Notes under the pieces: model-generated
Told to the model about the DNA's origin: nothing
The model's input: only the letters and a program-made list of their open reading frames with translations
Databases searched by the model: none
NCBI RefSeq assembly: GCF_020510585.1
Contig: NZ_CP075190.1
Span: 1,178,501 to 1,242,500 of the forward strand
Reading direction: 5' to 3'
Length of the DNA stretch: 64,000 nt
Origin: Ferribacterium limneticum
GTDB lineage: Bacteria; Pseudomonadota; Gammaproteobacteria; Burkholderiales; Rhodocyclaceae
Shown: piece after piece, positions 52,486 to 62,110 of the stretch
Position numbering within the stretch: position 1 is the first letter of the stretch
Layout: each line of letters begins with the position of its first letter
Position numbers and translations under genes: made by a program

Positions 52486-54455
52486 GACCAGAGGGCGCGG
52501 AGGAGGATGTTGAACAGGCCACCGACGAAGAAGGCGAAGGGGACAATGACGGCGACCATGCCGAGGGCGACCTTGGCGCCTTGTTCCTTGACCATCATCA
52601 TGAGGCTGGCGAAGCAGGGGATGAACAGGGTGATGGTGATCATGCCGACCACCGCCTGAATCGGGCTCAGGCTGTGCGCCATGGCGAACAGGCCGGTGGC
52701 GCCGAAGTCGCGGCGCAGGAAGCCCATGACGAAGGCGGCCGAGGCTTCCTTGGGCAGGCCGAGCCAGCCCGAGACGAGCGGTTCGCCGGCTTCGATGATG
52801 GCCGGCAGAGCGCCACTCTTGTCGAGCGCAAACATGATGAAGGTACCGAGCAAAAAGAGCGGGATGACTTCGATGAGGTACCACTTGAGCCGGCCGCCGG
52901 TTTTCTTGAAGACATTGGCAAAAATCGGCAGGCGCATTGGCGGCAGTTCGGTGACCAGCGGGATGCGCCGGCCGGGAATCAACTTGGCGGCGAGGAAGCC
53001 GGAGAGCAGGAGGATGCCGACCATGGCTAGCGCCCAGATGACGACGGCGGTAAATGACACGCCACCGAGCATGCCGAGGACGACGCCGAGTTGCGCCGAG
53101 CAGGGGATGGCCAGGGCGAGCAGGAAGATGGTGATCAGCCGTTCGCGCCGGCTGTGCAGGATGCGCGTAGTCAGCGTTGCCATCGTTACGCAGCCGAGGC
53201 CGAGAACCATCGGCAGCACGGCGCGGCCGTTGAGGCCGATCAGTGAAAACAGCCGGTTGGCGATGACGGTCAGGCGCGGCAGGTAGCCGGAGTCTTCGAG
53301 CACGCCGAAGGCGAAAAAGAAGGTGGTGACGATGGGCAGGATCAGCGCCAGCGCGTAGGTCATGCCCATGGTCCACAGGCCGTACTGGCCGACCAGCAAG
53401 TCCTGCAGCCAACCGGGACCGACCAACGCGGTGACGAGATGGGTGAAGGCCGGGTTGAGGATGCCTTCGAACAGATCCTTTTCCATCAGGCCGACCAGCA
53501 CGCTGGCACCGAAGACGCCGACGAACTGATAGACGGCGTAGAGCACGCCGAGCAGGATGGGGACGCCCCAGACCGGATGGACGACGTACTGGCCGAGGCG
53601 TTGCGAGAGCAGCGGGCTGCTCTTGACGGCGCGCTGGATGACGCTGGTGGCCAGCGCATCGGCCGCTTCGGTGCGTTCGCGGGCGAGCAGGGCGGGGAGA
53701 TCACCGTCGGCATGGTCGATTGCGTTTTTGCGCAAAATTTCCAGTTGAGCGCGCCCCGAAGGAAGTCCCCCTGGGGGATGGGATTCGCTGGCGCGCTCGA
53801 TCAGCCAGTCGGCAACGACCGAATCGCCGCCGAGGTAAAGAATCGCCAACCCGCGCGCCGCCAGTTGCGGGTGTGGGGCGAGGCGGGTGATGGCGGCGGC
53901 CATGGCGGCAATATCAGCCTCGATTTCTGGGTCGTAGCGCAGCAGCGCTTCGGCGTGCTGGGCGTGGCCGAGGCCATGGGTCAGTTCGCCGATGCCTTCG
54001 CCGCCAGTCGCGACGGTGGCCAGGACGGGGATGCCGAGTTCTTCGGAGAGCGCCGGGATGTCCACCATGACGCCGCGCGCCGCCGCCTCGTCGTGCATGT
54101 TGAGGGCAAGCACCATCGGCACGCCGAGTTCGGCCAGCAGGGCGGTCAGCGTCAGCGTGCGGCGCAGGTTCTTGGCGTCACCGACCTGCACGAGGCAGCG
54201 CGAGGATTCGTTGAGCAGGGCGCGCATGGTCGCCCGTTCGTCATCGCTGCGCGAGGGCAGGGCGAGTACGCCGGGGGTGTCGAGGAGCATCGCTTCGCGG
54301 TCGAAACGGGCACTAGCGCGAGTGACTTCGACGGTGGTGCCGGGGTAGTTCGAAACGTTGACGTAAGCGCCGGTCAGGCGATGAAAGAGGACGGATTTGC
54401 CGACGTTGGGGTGGCCGACGAGCAGGATGGCGTTGGCGGCGGAAGAGGTGGTCAC
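52482..54455 (-). CDS. feoB: FeoB, ferrous iron transporter
   Basis: A 657-residue membrane GTPase. The N-terminal G domain has G1 GHPNVGKS (14-21), G3 DTPG and G4 NMHD, followed by the GDI-like helices. The membrane part contains two gate (nucleoside-recognition) domains with about eight or more helices. It imports Fe(II) across the inner membrane under low oxygen or iron limitation. It is shorter than E. coli FeoB (about 773), mainly between G domain and membrane. G1 has His in place of the commoner Asn. Confidence 0.95.
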   Translation of the reverse strand: MTTSSAANAILLVGHPNVGKSVLFHRLTGAYVNVSNYPGTTVEVTRASARFDREAMLLDTPGVLALPSRSDDERATMRALLNESSRCLVQVGDAKNLRRTLTLTALLAELGVPMVLALNMHDEAAARGVMVDIPALSEELGIPVLATVATGGEGIGELTHGLGHAQHAEALLRYDPEIEADIAAMAAAITRLAPHPQLAARGLAILYLGGDSVVADWLIERASESHPPGGLPSGRAQLEILRKNAIDHADGDLPALLARERTEAADALATSVIQRAVKSSPLLSQRLGQYVVHPVWGVPILLGVLYAVYQFVGVFGASVLVGLMEKDLFEGILNPAFTHLVTALVGPGWLQDLLVGQYGLWTMGMTYALALILPIVTTFFFAFGVLEDSGYLPRLTVIANRLFSLIGLNGRAVLPMVLGLGCVTMATLTTRILHSRRERLITIFLLALAIPCSAQLGVVLGMLGGVSFTAVVIWALAMVGILLLSGFLAAKLIPGRRIPLVTELPPMRLPIFANVFKKTGGRLKWYLIEVIPLFLLGTFIMFALDKSGALPAIIEAGEPLVSGWLGLPKEASAAFVMGFLRRDFGATGLFAMAHSLSPIQAVVGMITITLFIPCFASLMMMVKEQGAKVALGMVAVIVPFAFFVGGLFNILLRALWS

Positions 54456-54571
54456 GGTTATTGGATTTCTGGTGTTGCCAAATGCCCGGCGCTTGCCGGG
54501 GAAACCGTCACTCTACGCCGTTTTGAAATGGGTTTTGCTGATCTGGGGCAAGTTTTGGCCGGGTGATCGCC

Positions 54572-54605
54572 ACGGTCAACCGGAAATTTCGAGCAAAAAT
54601 CAAAT
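54572..54605 (+). repeat. 34-bp dispersed repeat, copy 15
   Basis: ACGGTCAACCGG, AAATTT, then CGAGCAAAAATCAAAT. It lies between the feoB start and the bfd stop, both on the minus strand. Confidence 0.9.
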
Positions 54606-54611
54606 GCTGGT

Positions 54612-54815
54612 TCAGGCGGCGAGCGGAAGGTAGGCGTTGGCATGGGCATCGCACTGACGCGCTTCCTTCAAGCACTCGTGGGCGCAGGAGGCGCAACGGC
54701 CGCAGTCCATGGTGACGCCAAGTTGGCGCCGCAGGTCGCCCAAGGTTCGGGCGCCGTCCCGGGCGGCTTCGTGAATCTGACGGTCGGTGACTGCCTTGCA
54801 GACGCAGACGTACAT
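54612..54815 (-). CDS. bfd: Bacterioferritin-associated ferredoxin
   Basis: A 67-residue [2Fe-2S] protein with four conserved Cys (C4, C6, and the CGRC pair in the middle) plus one further Cys, in the Bfd arrangement MYVCVCKAVTD ... TMDCGRCASCA. It reduces bacterioferritin haem to release stored iron. GAGGAG precedes the ATG, and a Fur box (54839) lies upstream, so it should be induced when iron is scarce. Confidence 0.92.
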   Translation of the reverse strand: MYVCVCKAVTDRQIHEAARDGARTLGDLRRQLGVTMDCGRCASCAHECLKEARQCDAHANAYLPLAA

Positions 54816-54838
54816 GAACTGCCTCCTCAATTACGTTT

Positions 54839-54857
54839 AATGCGAACAATTCTCATC
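54839..54857. promoter_or_regulatory. Fur box upstream of bfd
   Basis: AATGCGAACAATTCTCATC matches the classic 19-bp Fur palindrome at nearly all symmetric positions. A second half-site (TGAGAATGGTTGTCA) follows 8 bp away. Confidence 0.78.
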
Positions 54858-54984
54858 TTACGGTGTTGAGAATGGTTGTCAACAACTATCGTCTATCTGC
54901 ATGGCCAACGGTGTTGCCTTTGCGACAAACGATTGTGCTGATTTCCATACTGAGCAATTCGTGAGCCAGTACGGGCTGAAACGA

Positions 54985-55011
54985 AAAAGCCGCAGGCTGG
55001 CTGCGGCTTTT
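54985..55011. terminator. Terminator downstream of the bfr pair
   Basis: AAAAGCCGCAG / CTGCGGCTTTT, an 11-bp stem with a 5-nt loop. A/T ends on both sides let it act on both strands; on the minus strand it ends the bacterioferritin transcript. Confidence 0.9.
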
Positions 55012-55033
55012 GGCGGTTTTGGCTTCGGGAGGC

Positions 55034-55516
55034 TCAGCCTTCGCCCGGCTCCATGTGTGCCTGCAGGTAGTTCGGCAGGGTCACATCCTTGATCAGCGTC
55101 TGCTGGGTTTCCAGCCAATCGATGGCTTCCTCGCAGTGTTCGAGCAGTTCTTCGAGCAGGTCACGGCTGACGTAATCCTGCAACTCCTCGCACAGGGCGA
55201 TGGACTCGACCAGCAAGGGGCGTTGAATCTCGCGTTCGTACTTGAGATCGCCGGCCAGACATTCGACGACATGCTCGCCGATCAGCAACTTGCCGAGGTT
55301 TTGCAGGTTGGGCAGGCCTTCGAGGAAAAGCACCCGCTCGATCACTTCGTCGGCTTCCTTCATGACGCGGATGGATTGCTTGTACTGGTAGTCGTTGAGC
55401 TTTTCCAGGCCCCAGTTGCGGAACATCCGGGCATGCAGGAAATACTGGTTGATCGAGGTCAGTTCGTTCTTCAGCACCTTGTTGAGGGCTTCGATGACTT
55501 TCTTGTCGCCTTTCAT
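55034..55516 (-). CDS. bfr: Bacterioferritin, haem-binding subunit type
   Basis: A 160-residue bacterioferritin. The haem ligand Met52 is present (SIRVMKEAD), but several diiron ligands of E. coli Bfr are replaced: position 51 is Val, 54 is Glu, 127 is Cys and 130 is Ala. E18 is kept. It should bind haem at the subunit interface but have little or no ferroxidase activity. It lies 12 nt after the second bfr gene and shares its terminator; the two subunits probably co-assemble. Confidence 0.93.
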   Translation of the reverse strand: MKGDKKVIEALNKVLKNELTSINQYFLHARMFRNWGLEKLNDYQYKQSIRVMKEADEVIERVLFLEGLPNLQNLGKLLIGEHVVECLAGDLKYEREIQRPLLVESIALCEELQDYVSRDLLEELLEHCEEAIDWLETQQTLIKDVTLPNYLQAHMEPGEG

Positions 55517-55528
55517 CGTCGTCGCTCC

Positions 55529-56014
55529 TTAAGCCGGGCTGCCAGAGCCCATCTGGCTCTGCAGGTAGTTGGGTAGGCCGACCAGGTCGATCAGTTTGAG
55601 CTGCTTTTCGAGGTAGTAGGCATGATCCATTTCGGTGTCTTCGAGCTGGACGCCAAGGATGTCGCGGCTGACGTAGTCCTGGGCCTTTTCGCAGGCGGCG
55701 ATGGCTTTCTTGAGGTGGCCATCAACCTCGTATTCGACGGCGAGGTCGGATTTCAGCATCTCCGGCACTGTCTTGCCGATCTTCAGCGCGTCACGCTTGC
55801 TGAGGTCGGGCTTGCCTTCGAGGAAGAGAATGCGCTGAATCAGGGCGCGGGCATGCTGGCGCTCGTGATCGGACTCGTGGATGGATTTCTCGGCCAACTC
55901 GTTCAGGCCCATGTCGGCATACATCTCGCCGTGGATCAGGTACTGATCGACAGCAGTCAGTTCGCCTGTCAGCAGGTCATTGAGGATGTCGATGATTTTT
56001 TTGTCGCCCTTCAT
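55529..56014 (-). CDS. bfr: Bacterioferritin, ferroxidase subunit type
   Basis: A 161-residue bacterioferritin. The diiron ligands E18, E51, H54, E94 (by alignment), E127 and H130 (TEMDH) are present, but the haem-ligand position 52 is Arg (HERQH). It is the complement of its neighbour: ferroxidase without haem. The 24-mer shell stores iron as ferric mineral. First gene of the pair; GAGAACGCA upstream is a weak ribosome site. Confidence 0.93.
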   Translation of the reverse strand: MKGDKKIIDILNDLLTGELTAVDQYLIHGEMYADMGLNELAEKSIHESDHERQHARALIQRILFLEGKPDLSKRDALKIGKTVPEMLKSDLAVEYEVDGHLKKAIAACEKAQDYVSRDILGVQLEDTEMDHAYYLEKQLKLIDLVGLPNYLQSQMGSGSPA

Positions 56015-56268
56015 TGCGTTCTCCAGAGATGGTTGGAAGCTAGAGGTTGGCTGGCAAAAGCGGCTGGCTGGCCTGAGCGCTCATTTTAGGCGCTGAGCGC
56101 AAGCTTTTCCACCCAGACATGTGGATGCGACCGCAGGTTCGAAAAGGAGTTCAGCCCTTGCCCAAAATTCTCCGGCGAGCGGCTCATCTGTCAGCAGCGG
56201 AAAAAACAGGTAGCATAAAAGCGACCTTTGAAAGTTGAACAAAAAGGCAAGCTCGGAGGGGATACTGT

Positions 56269-59200
56269 ATGCGAACTTCACTGCCTGACACGCCGAAGGA
56301 GAACCTTCTCTTGGCAGCATTGCCCTTGGTTGACTATCTGCGACTGGAGCCCGAGTTTGAGAAGGTGAGCTTGTTCGTCGGCGAGGTGATCCATGAAGCC
56401 GGCGAGGCGCTGGAATTTCTCTATTTTCCGGTCAGCGGCATCGTTTCCCTAAGGTCGACAACCCTGGATGGCGCCAGTTCGGAACTCGCCATCGTTGGCA
56501 ATGATGGCCTGGTTGGAGTCTCAGCCATTCTTGGCGAGGCAAGGTCGGCCCATCAGGCGGTTGCCCAAAGTGCCGGCCTGGCCTACCGAATCCACAGCGA
56601 ACGGGTGCGCAGCGAACTTGATCAAGGGGGGGCGCTGCTGCGCATTGCCCTTCGCTATGTGCAGGCTCTGCTGATCCAGATTGGACAGAATGCCGCCGCG
56701 TCCAGCAAAACAGCGACTAGTTTCTCGCCCGGCGTGCCATCTGCGCAGGGTCCGTCAAGTACGCGCCTGACGCCGGATAATCTGCGCAAGACCGCCGAGG
56801 ACAGGCACCAATTGACCTTGAGTAGCGCTGCCAACCCGCCGACCGATGCGAACCGCCTCGTTCATGAACTACAGGTCCATCAAATCGAGCTGGAGTTGCA
56901 AAACGAGGCGTTGGCCAAGGCCTATGCTGAAGCTGACGCAGCGTGCGAACGCTATGCCGAGATTTATGACTTTTCTCCCATTGCGTTCATCACCGTGGAT
57001 GCCCGTGGCGCAATTTGTCAGATCAACCTTGCCGGCATCAGCCTTCTCTGCATCGAGCGCGCTGAATTCAAGCGATATCGATTTGGCGCTTCGGTGGCAC
57101 CAGAGTCTGTAGCTGTTTTCAATCAGTTTCTGGAAAAGGTTCTGAGAGAGCGTTGCCGACAAGGATGCGAAATTACCTTATCGGCCACAGCCCAACGCCC
57201 GGTGGCGATTATCACGATTGATGCCGTGCCGGATGAAAACGGCAAGGAATGTCGCATGGTGGTGGTCGACGTGACGCAAAAAACGCAGGATGCGAGGCGA
57301 TTGCGCGAACGTGAGCAATACCAGCGGGCACTGCTTGATACGTTTCCATTCATGGTCTGGCTCAAGGATGAGCAAGGCAACTTTCTTTCCGTCAACGAAC
57401 CCTTTGCACGTACTTTTGGCTGGCCTTCGGCCGATTCACTGATCGGCAAGTCCGACCTCGATATCGCGTCTCTGGAACTGGCCGAATCCTATCGGACCGA
57501 TGATCGGGAAGTCCTGGAAAGTGGCGAACCAAGAATCATCGAGGAGTGGATCGAGACAGGTGACGAACTGCGATGGTTTGAAACCTTCAAGTCGCCTGTC
57601 GCGCTGGATGGCCAAATTATCGGCACCGTCGGCTATGCCCGCGATCTGACCGAATACAAGGTCATGGTTGCTGCTTTGCGCAATAGCGAGGCAGAGTTTC
57701 GCAGCCTCTTCGAATTGTCGGTGGTGGGCAGCGCTCAATCTGATCCCTTGACCGGCCGACTATTGCGGGTCAACCAAAAGTTTTGCGAAATCACCGGCTA
57801 TTCGGCTGAAGAACTCCTGACCCTATCCTTCGCCGATATTACCCACTTCGACGACCGGGAGAGTAACTGGCAAGGTTTTCGTGCTGCCATGGCTGGAGAA
57901 ATTGATCTCTATGTCGTTGATAAACGCTATGTGCGCAGGGATGGCAGCATCGTCTGGGTTAATGTGCAATTGACTGCCGTACGTGACGAACAGAATCATG
58001 TCACGCGTTCGATTGCCGTCATTCAAGACATCACCATTCATAGGCAAGCTGAGGCCGCTTTGCGCGACCAGCTGAAAATCCAGGATTTGTTGTCCAAGAT
58101 TGCCGCAACCGTACCTGGGGTGATCTGCTCGTTCATGTTGCGCCCGGACGGTACGGCGTGCATACCATACGCCAGCGCCGCACTGTATGAGTTCTACGGC
58201 CTGCAGCCTGAAGATGTCAGGGAGGACGCCGCTCCCCTTTTATCGAGGGTTTACGCCGACGACATCGGTCGCTTGAACGAGACGATCACTGCTTCAGCCA
58301 GCACGATGACACCATGGCGTGCCGAGTTCCGGGTCCACCATCCGACCAGAGGGATATTGTGGATCGATGGTCATTCGATGCCGCAGCGGGAACCCGACGG
58401 CAGCGTTCTATGGCACGGGTATTTGATGAATATCACTGCCCGCAAGCGCTCGGAAGAGGCGCTGCGCGAAAGTGAACGAGATCTCCGGCTGGCACAGGCT
58501 GTTGCCCAAACAGGGAGTTGGCGCCTCGATGTCAATAAAGATGAATTACGCTGGTCGGACGAGAACTATCGCATTTTTGGTGTTCCCAAGGGCACGCCAC
58601 TGACTTATGAGACGTTTCTCTCGACAGTGCATCCAGATGACCAGGCCTTCGTCGACCAAGCCTGGCGTAATGCCCTGCTTGGCGCTCCATACGATATCGA
58701 ACATCGAATCGTGGTCGCTGGCGAAATTAAGTGGGTCAACGAGCGGGCCGAACTGGAATTCGACCAGCAGAGGAATTTGCTCGGTGGTTTTGGCAGTACT
58801 CAGGACATATCGGAACGCAAACGTTCCGAAGCAGCCCTTTTTGCCAGTGAGTCACGCTTCCGTCTGGCCATGGAGGCGATTTCCGGCGTCGTTTATGACT
58901 GGGATAGACGTAGCAGTTCAACCTATTGGTCAAGTGGTCTCAGCCGGGTCTTTGGTCTCAGCGGGCTGGATGCTGCGTCCGGACGAAGATGGTGGCGCGA
59001 GAACGTCCATCCGGATGATCTGATCCGTATTCGACCCGAGGTCGTGCCCAACCTGAAGACGCGCTGCGATAGCTTCCAACTGGAATATCGCATGCGGCAC
59101 AGCGCTGGATACTGGATACACATCTCGGACTGTGCCCATATCGTCCGCGATTCCGTTGGCCGGGTCGTGCGCGTCATCGGTAGTCTGACGGACGTCAGTG

Positions 59201-60360
59201 CGCGCAAGCATGCCGAGGAAAAATTGCGCCGCTTTAACGATTCGCTCGAAGAGCTGGTCGCCCAGCGCACCGCCGAATCCGAGGAGCGCTCCCGCGCCTT
59301 GCTCGAATCGGAGCGCTTCGCCCGCGCCACCATCGATGCACTTAGCTCTTCGGTGTGCGTGCTTGATGGCACGGGGCACATCATTGCGGTGAACAGGGCG
59401 TGGCGCGAATTCGCACGGGATAACGGCGCACTATTGGAACAAGTATGTGAAGGCGCCGACTACCTCGCCATCTGTGATGCGGCTTCAGGCGCCTCAGATC
59501 CCGTCGCCGCCCAGGTTGCTGCAGTAATCCGGGAATTTGTTGCCGGCCGGCGTCAGGATTTCTCGACTGAATACGAATGCCATTCGCCGGAAACGCGGCG
59601 TTGGTTTGCCATGAAACTGAGTTGCTTCCCTGGTGCCGATCCGCTTCGGCTGGTGGTCAGGCACGAGGAAATTACCGAGCGCAAACTGGCCGCTGAAGAT
59701 CAACTGGAAAGCGCCAAGCGCTTGCAGCGATTGGCCGCCCACCTGGAGACGGTGCGCGAGGAACAAAGTGCAACGATTGCGCGCGAAATCCATGACGAAC
59801 TCGGCGGCACATTGACCATGGTCAAACTCAGTCTGGCCATCGTTGCCCATGGTGTGGCGGCAACAAAGCCACTGCACGATTCGCTGCGTGGCATTCTTGA
59901 TCAGATCGACATGGCGCTGCGGACCGTCAAGCGAATTTCAGCCGATTTGCGGCCGGCTACACTTGATACCCTTGGGCTGGTAGCAGCGATCAAGTGGCAT
60001 GTCGCCCAGTATTCCAAAATGACGGGCATTGCAACGGTACTGCACTTGCCAGAATATGTCCGGCTTTCGAAAAACCGCAGTACGGCCATATTCCGGATCA
60101 TTCAGGAGGCTTTGACCAACGTTGCCAAGCACGCTGGCGCAAGCACCGCTTGCGTTGCGATAAGCAAATGTGGCGGCGAGCTAATTATTGAAGTTAGTGA
60201 CAACGGAATTGGTATAACGAAGTCCAATCGTTTCAAACCCGACTCTTTTGGCTTGATCGGAATGCATGAGCGGGCTCTATATCTGGGTGGCGCGCTTTCC
60301 ATCACCGGGATGCCCAATGCCGGGACGCGTCTTGACTTGCGTATCCCTCTTGACGACTGA
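56269..60360 (+). CDS. Giant PAS histidine kinase with N-terminal Crp-like sensor domain
   Basis: A 1363-residue soluble protein. Residues about 1-145 are a Crp/Fnr-type beta-roll with the NDGLVGV motif, similar to the stand-alone Crp protein at 62103 but lacking its helix-turn-helix. A helical linker (VHELQVHQIELELQNEAL) and about seven PAS/PAC units (about 215-1130) follow. The transmitter has the HisKA_3 box AREIHDELGGTLTMVKLS and an ATPase domain (DNGIGITKS, GLIGMHERALYLGG). No membrane helix is visible. The response regulator follows 10 nt downstream. Confidence 0.92.
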   Translation: MRTSLPDTPKENLLLAALPLVDYLRLEPEFEKVSLFVGEVIHEAGEALEFLYFPVSGIVSLRSTTLDGASSELAIVGNDGLVGVSAILGEARSAHQAVAQSAGLAYRIHSERVRSELDQGGALLRIALRYVQALLIQIGQNAAASSKTATSFSPGVPSAQGPSSTRLTPDNLRKTAEDRHQLTLSSAANPPTDANRLVHELQVHQIELELQNEALAKAYAEADAACERYAEIYDFSPIAFITVDARGAICQINLAGISLLCIERAEFKRYRFGASVAPESVAVFNQFLEKVLRERCRQGCEITLSATAQRPVAIITIDAVPDENGKECRMVVVDVTQKTQDARRLREREQYQRALLDTFPFMVWLKDEQGNFLSVNEPFARTFGWPSADSLIGKSDLDIASLELAESYRTDDREVLESGEPRIIEEWIETGDELRWFETFKSPVALDGQIIGTVGYARDLTEYKVMVAALRNSEAEFRSLFELSVVGSAQSDPLTGRLLRVNQKFCEITGYSAEELLTLSFADITHFDDRESNWQGFRAAMAGEIDLYVVDKRYVRRDGSIVWVNVQLTAVRDEQNHVTRSIAVIQDITIHRQAEAALRDQLKIQDLLSKIAATVPGVICSFMLRPDGTACIPYASAALYEFYGLQPEDVREDAAPLLSRVYADDIGRLNETITASASTMTPWRAEFRVHHPTRGILWIDGHSMPQREPDGSVLWHGYLMNITARKRSEEALRESERDLRLAQAVAQTGSWRLDVNKDELRWSDENYRIFGVPKGTPLTYETFLSTVHPDDQAFVDQAWRNALLGAPYDIEHRIVVAGEIKWVNERAELEFDQQRNLLGGFGSTQDISERKRSEAALFASESRFRLAMEAISGVVYDWDRRSSSTYWSSGLSRVFGLSGLDAASGRRWWRENVHPDDLIRIRPEVVPNLKTRCDSFQLEYRMRHSAGYWIHISDCAHIVRDSVGRVVRVIGSLTDVSARKHAEEKLRRFNDSLEELVAQRTAESEERSRALLESERFARATIDALSSSVCVLDGTGHIIAVNRAWREFARDNGALLEQVCEGADYLAICDAASGASDPVAAQVAAVIREFVAGRRQDFSTEYECHSPETRRWFAMKLSCFPGADPLRLVVRHEEITERKLAAEDQLESAKRLQRLAAHLETVREEQSATIAREIHDELGGTLTMVKLSLAIVAHGVAATKPLHDSLRGILDQIDMALRTVKRISADLRPATLDTLGLVAAIKWHVAQYSKMTGIATVLHLPEYVRLSKNRSTAIFRIIQEALTNVAKHAGASTACVAISKCGGELIIEVSDNGIGITKSNRFKPDSFGLIGMHERALYLGGALSITGMPNAGTRLDLRIPLDD

Positions 60361-60370
60361 ATGGTAGACC

Positions 60371-61012
60371 GTGACCAAGAGCATCAAACACATACTGATA
60401 GTGGATGACCACGCCGTTGTCCGTGGCGGCCTTCGTCAATTTCTGGCCGATACCGACGATCTCGAAATTGTGGCCGAAGCGGAGACTGGTTCCGATGCGC
60501 TGGCGCTAATTCCTGGTAGCGACTGGGACCTCGTGTTGCTGGATATGTCACTTCCGGATCTCAATGGGTTGGAGGTGCTCAGGCGTATCAAGCGGATGCG
60601 CCCGAACCTGCCTGTGCTGATCTTCAGCATGTTCTCGGAGGCGGAGTTTGCCATTCCGGCACTTGATGCAGGTGCCTCCGGCTATCTCAACAAGGACAGT
60701 CCGCCGTACCAGATACTGACCGCGATTCGCACTGTAGTTGATGGCGCTCGCTACGTTAGCCCGAGCCTGGCCGAGCAACTGCTTTCCGGGGTGACGTCGA
60801 ACAGCCCCAAAGCGCCCCACGAAACGCTGTCGCGGCGTGAAATGGAGGTTCTATTGCTGCTGAGCAAAGGAATCATGTTGACCCGAATCGGCGACAGCAT
60901 CCATGTCAGCGTAAAAACCGTCAGCACCTACAGGGCACGGATCCTGCAGAAACTCGGTGTGCAGTCAAATGCCGAATTGACCCGATATGTTCTCGAGCAC
61001 AAGCTCGGCTGA
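60371..61012 (+). CDS. NarL/FixJ-family response regulator
   Basis: A 213-residue regulator: receiver with D12/D13, phospho-acceptor D58 (VLLDMSLPD) and Lys in YLNKD; LuxR helix-turn-helix LSRREMEVLLLLSKGI ... VSVKTVSTYRARIL. It starts at GTG 10 nt after the giant kinase and is almost surely its partner. A palindrome downstream at 61202, before the phasin gene, may be a target. Confidence 0.93.
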   Translation: MTKSIKHILIVDDHAVVRGGLRQFLADTDDLEIVAEAETGSDALALIPGSDWDLVLLDMSLPDLNGLEVLRRIKRMRPNLPVLIFSMFSEAEFAIPALDAGASGYLNKDSPPYQILTAIRTVVDGARYVSPSLAEQLLSGVTSNSPKAPHETLSRREMEVLLLLSKGIMLTRIGDSIHVSVKTVSTYRARILQKLGVQSNAELTRYVLEHKLG

Positions 61013-61362
61013 TCCAGTTCGGTTTGACGACGTTGGGCCGTATCCTTACGAGTCAAGCCCACCCTCCAAGTCTCTGGCAATCAGGCGAACGGACGCAATA
61101 GCTCGGCCCGCCAGCATCTCAAGTACCAGGGACTGTCCATGATTTGAAAGCGTGCCACGGGCGCCGGATCAGCGGCTTGACTCTCCGTGATATGACTTAT
61201 GACGTAGGTGTATTCCTACGTTGCTCGCCCCGTTCTCCTACAGAACTAGTAAGTGCTTCTGATATCTGCGTGGCATGGCTTCTGGGAGACTCCAATCAAC
61301 GTCTGAGACACAAATTTTTAACAGTGTACGTTCCCCTTCCACAAAATTGAGAGTGAATTCCC
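61013..61362. other. Intergenic region before the phasin gene
   Basis: 350 bp without a supported gene. The main structure is the inverted repeat at 61202. No clear terminator for the response regulator is visible. Confidence 0.6.
61202..61221. promoter_or_regulatory. Inverted repeat upstream of the phasin gene
   Basis: ACGTAGG-TGTATT-CCTACGT, perfect 7-bp arms with a 6-nt spacer, about 140 bp before the ATG. Size and symmetry suit a NarL-type response regulator dimer. Confidence 0.55.
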
Positions 61363-61788
61363 ATGAACCAACAACTTGCTCCGCTTTTTCAAAGCATTGA
61401 TCTTTCCAGCAAACTGAGCGCCCTGGCACTTTCCAATTTTGAAGAGTTGATGGCCCTGGATTTTGACCATACCCAAGGGTTGGTCGAGCGAGGCACTCAA
61501 CAATTGAGGGATGCTTGCTCTGATCAAGGCATTTCCCGCGAAGCCTCTGAATTGCCGGAAGCAATACAGAGCGGGATGCATGTTTTCATCGACTTGACGC
61601 GCGACACCATGCTCGCCGTAACGGACTACCAGGTCGCAAAATTTCGCCTGGTGCAAAACCAGGCAAGTGAAGTGCAAAAAGAAATTTCCGCTGCCTTCAA
61701 GCAACAACTTACCCTGATTCAGACATCGGGGACCGCTGGCAATCGAATCAGCAAGTCCCCTGCGCTCTCGCAAAAGCGTGCTGCGTAA
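61363..61788 (+). CDS. Phasin-family-like protein
   Basis: A 141-residue, almost wholly helical protein (LFQSIDLSSKLSALALSNFEELMALDFDHTQGLVERGTQQLRD ...) without signal peptide. Composition and the repeated helix pattern fit the phasin family, which coats polyhydroxyalkanoate granules. A GAGAGTG ribosome site precedes the ATG. Other small coiled helical proteins are possible. It stands first in a set of small genes leading to the Crp regulator. Confidence 0.65.
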   Translation: MNQQLAPLFQSIDLSSKLSALALSNFEELMALDFDHTQGLVERGTQQLRDACSDQGISREASELPEAIQSGMHVFIDLTRDTMLAVTDYQVAKFRLVQNQASEVQKEISAAFKQQLTLIQTSGTAGNRISKSPALSQKRAA

Positions 61789-61864
61789 TTAACAATTTCC
61801 AAGAGCTCAACCGGCCCCAACCCCATCAGAGAAAAAATAGAGCGACAAACCAAAGGAGCGAGAC

Positions 61865-62110
61865 ATGCCTTCTGAAATGTATGGTGTTTATTCTGACGAG
61901 ACTCACGAGCAGTTTATCCAGCGGGCCAATCGTGTTTTTCCGGCAGATTGCGTTAGAGCCTGGTCGCGCATCGAACGTGCGGTATTCAATCACCTGATGG
62001 CAAAACTGATTCACCGGAACACCTATAGCGCCATTTCCGATGAGATGCTTGAAGAGTGTCGGGATGACATGACCGAGATTGTCAGTCGATGTGGGGAAAA
62101 CTTTGATTGA
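61865..62110 (+). CDS. Small hypothetical protein
   Basis: An 81-residue soluble helical protein (MPSEMYGVYSDETHEQFIQRANRVFP ...) with two Cys and no recognisable motif. AAAGGAG precedes the ATG strongly. Its 3' end overlaps the start of the Crp-like gene, so the two are probably coupled. Confidence 0.7.
   Translation: MPSEMYGVYSDETHEQFIQRANRVFPADCVRAWSRIERAVFNHLMAKLIHRNTYSAISDEMLEECRDDMTEIVSRCGENFD

Noticed and set aside
57766..57802. Sequence resembling the dispersed repeat (GGTCAACC followed by an A-rich stretch)
   Set aside because: It lacks the ACGGTC...CCGG core and is explained by conserved PAS-domain codons (RVNQKFCEITG).
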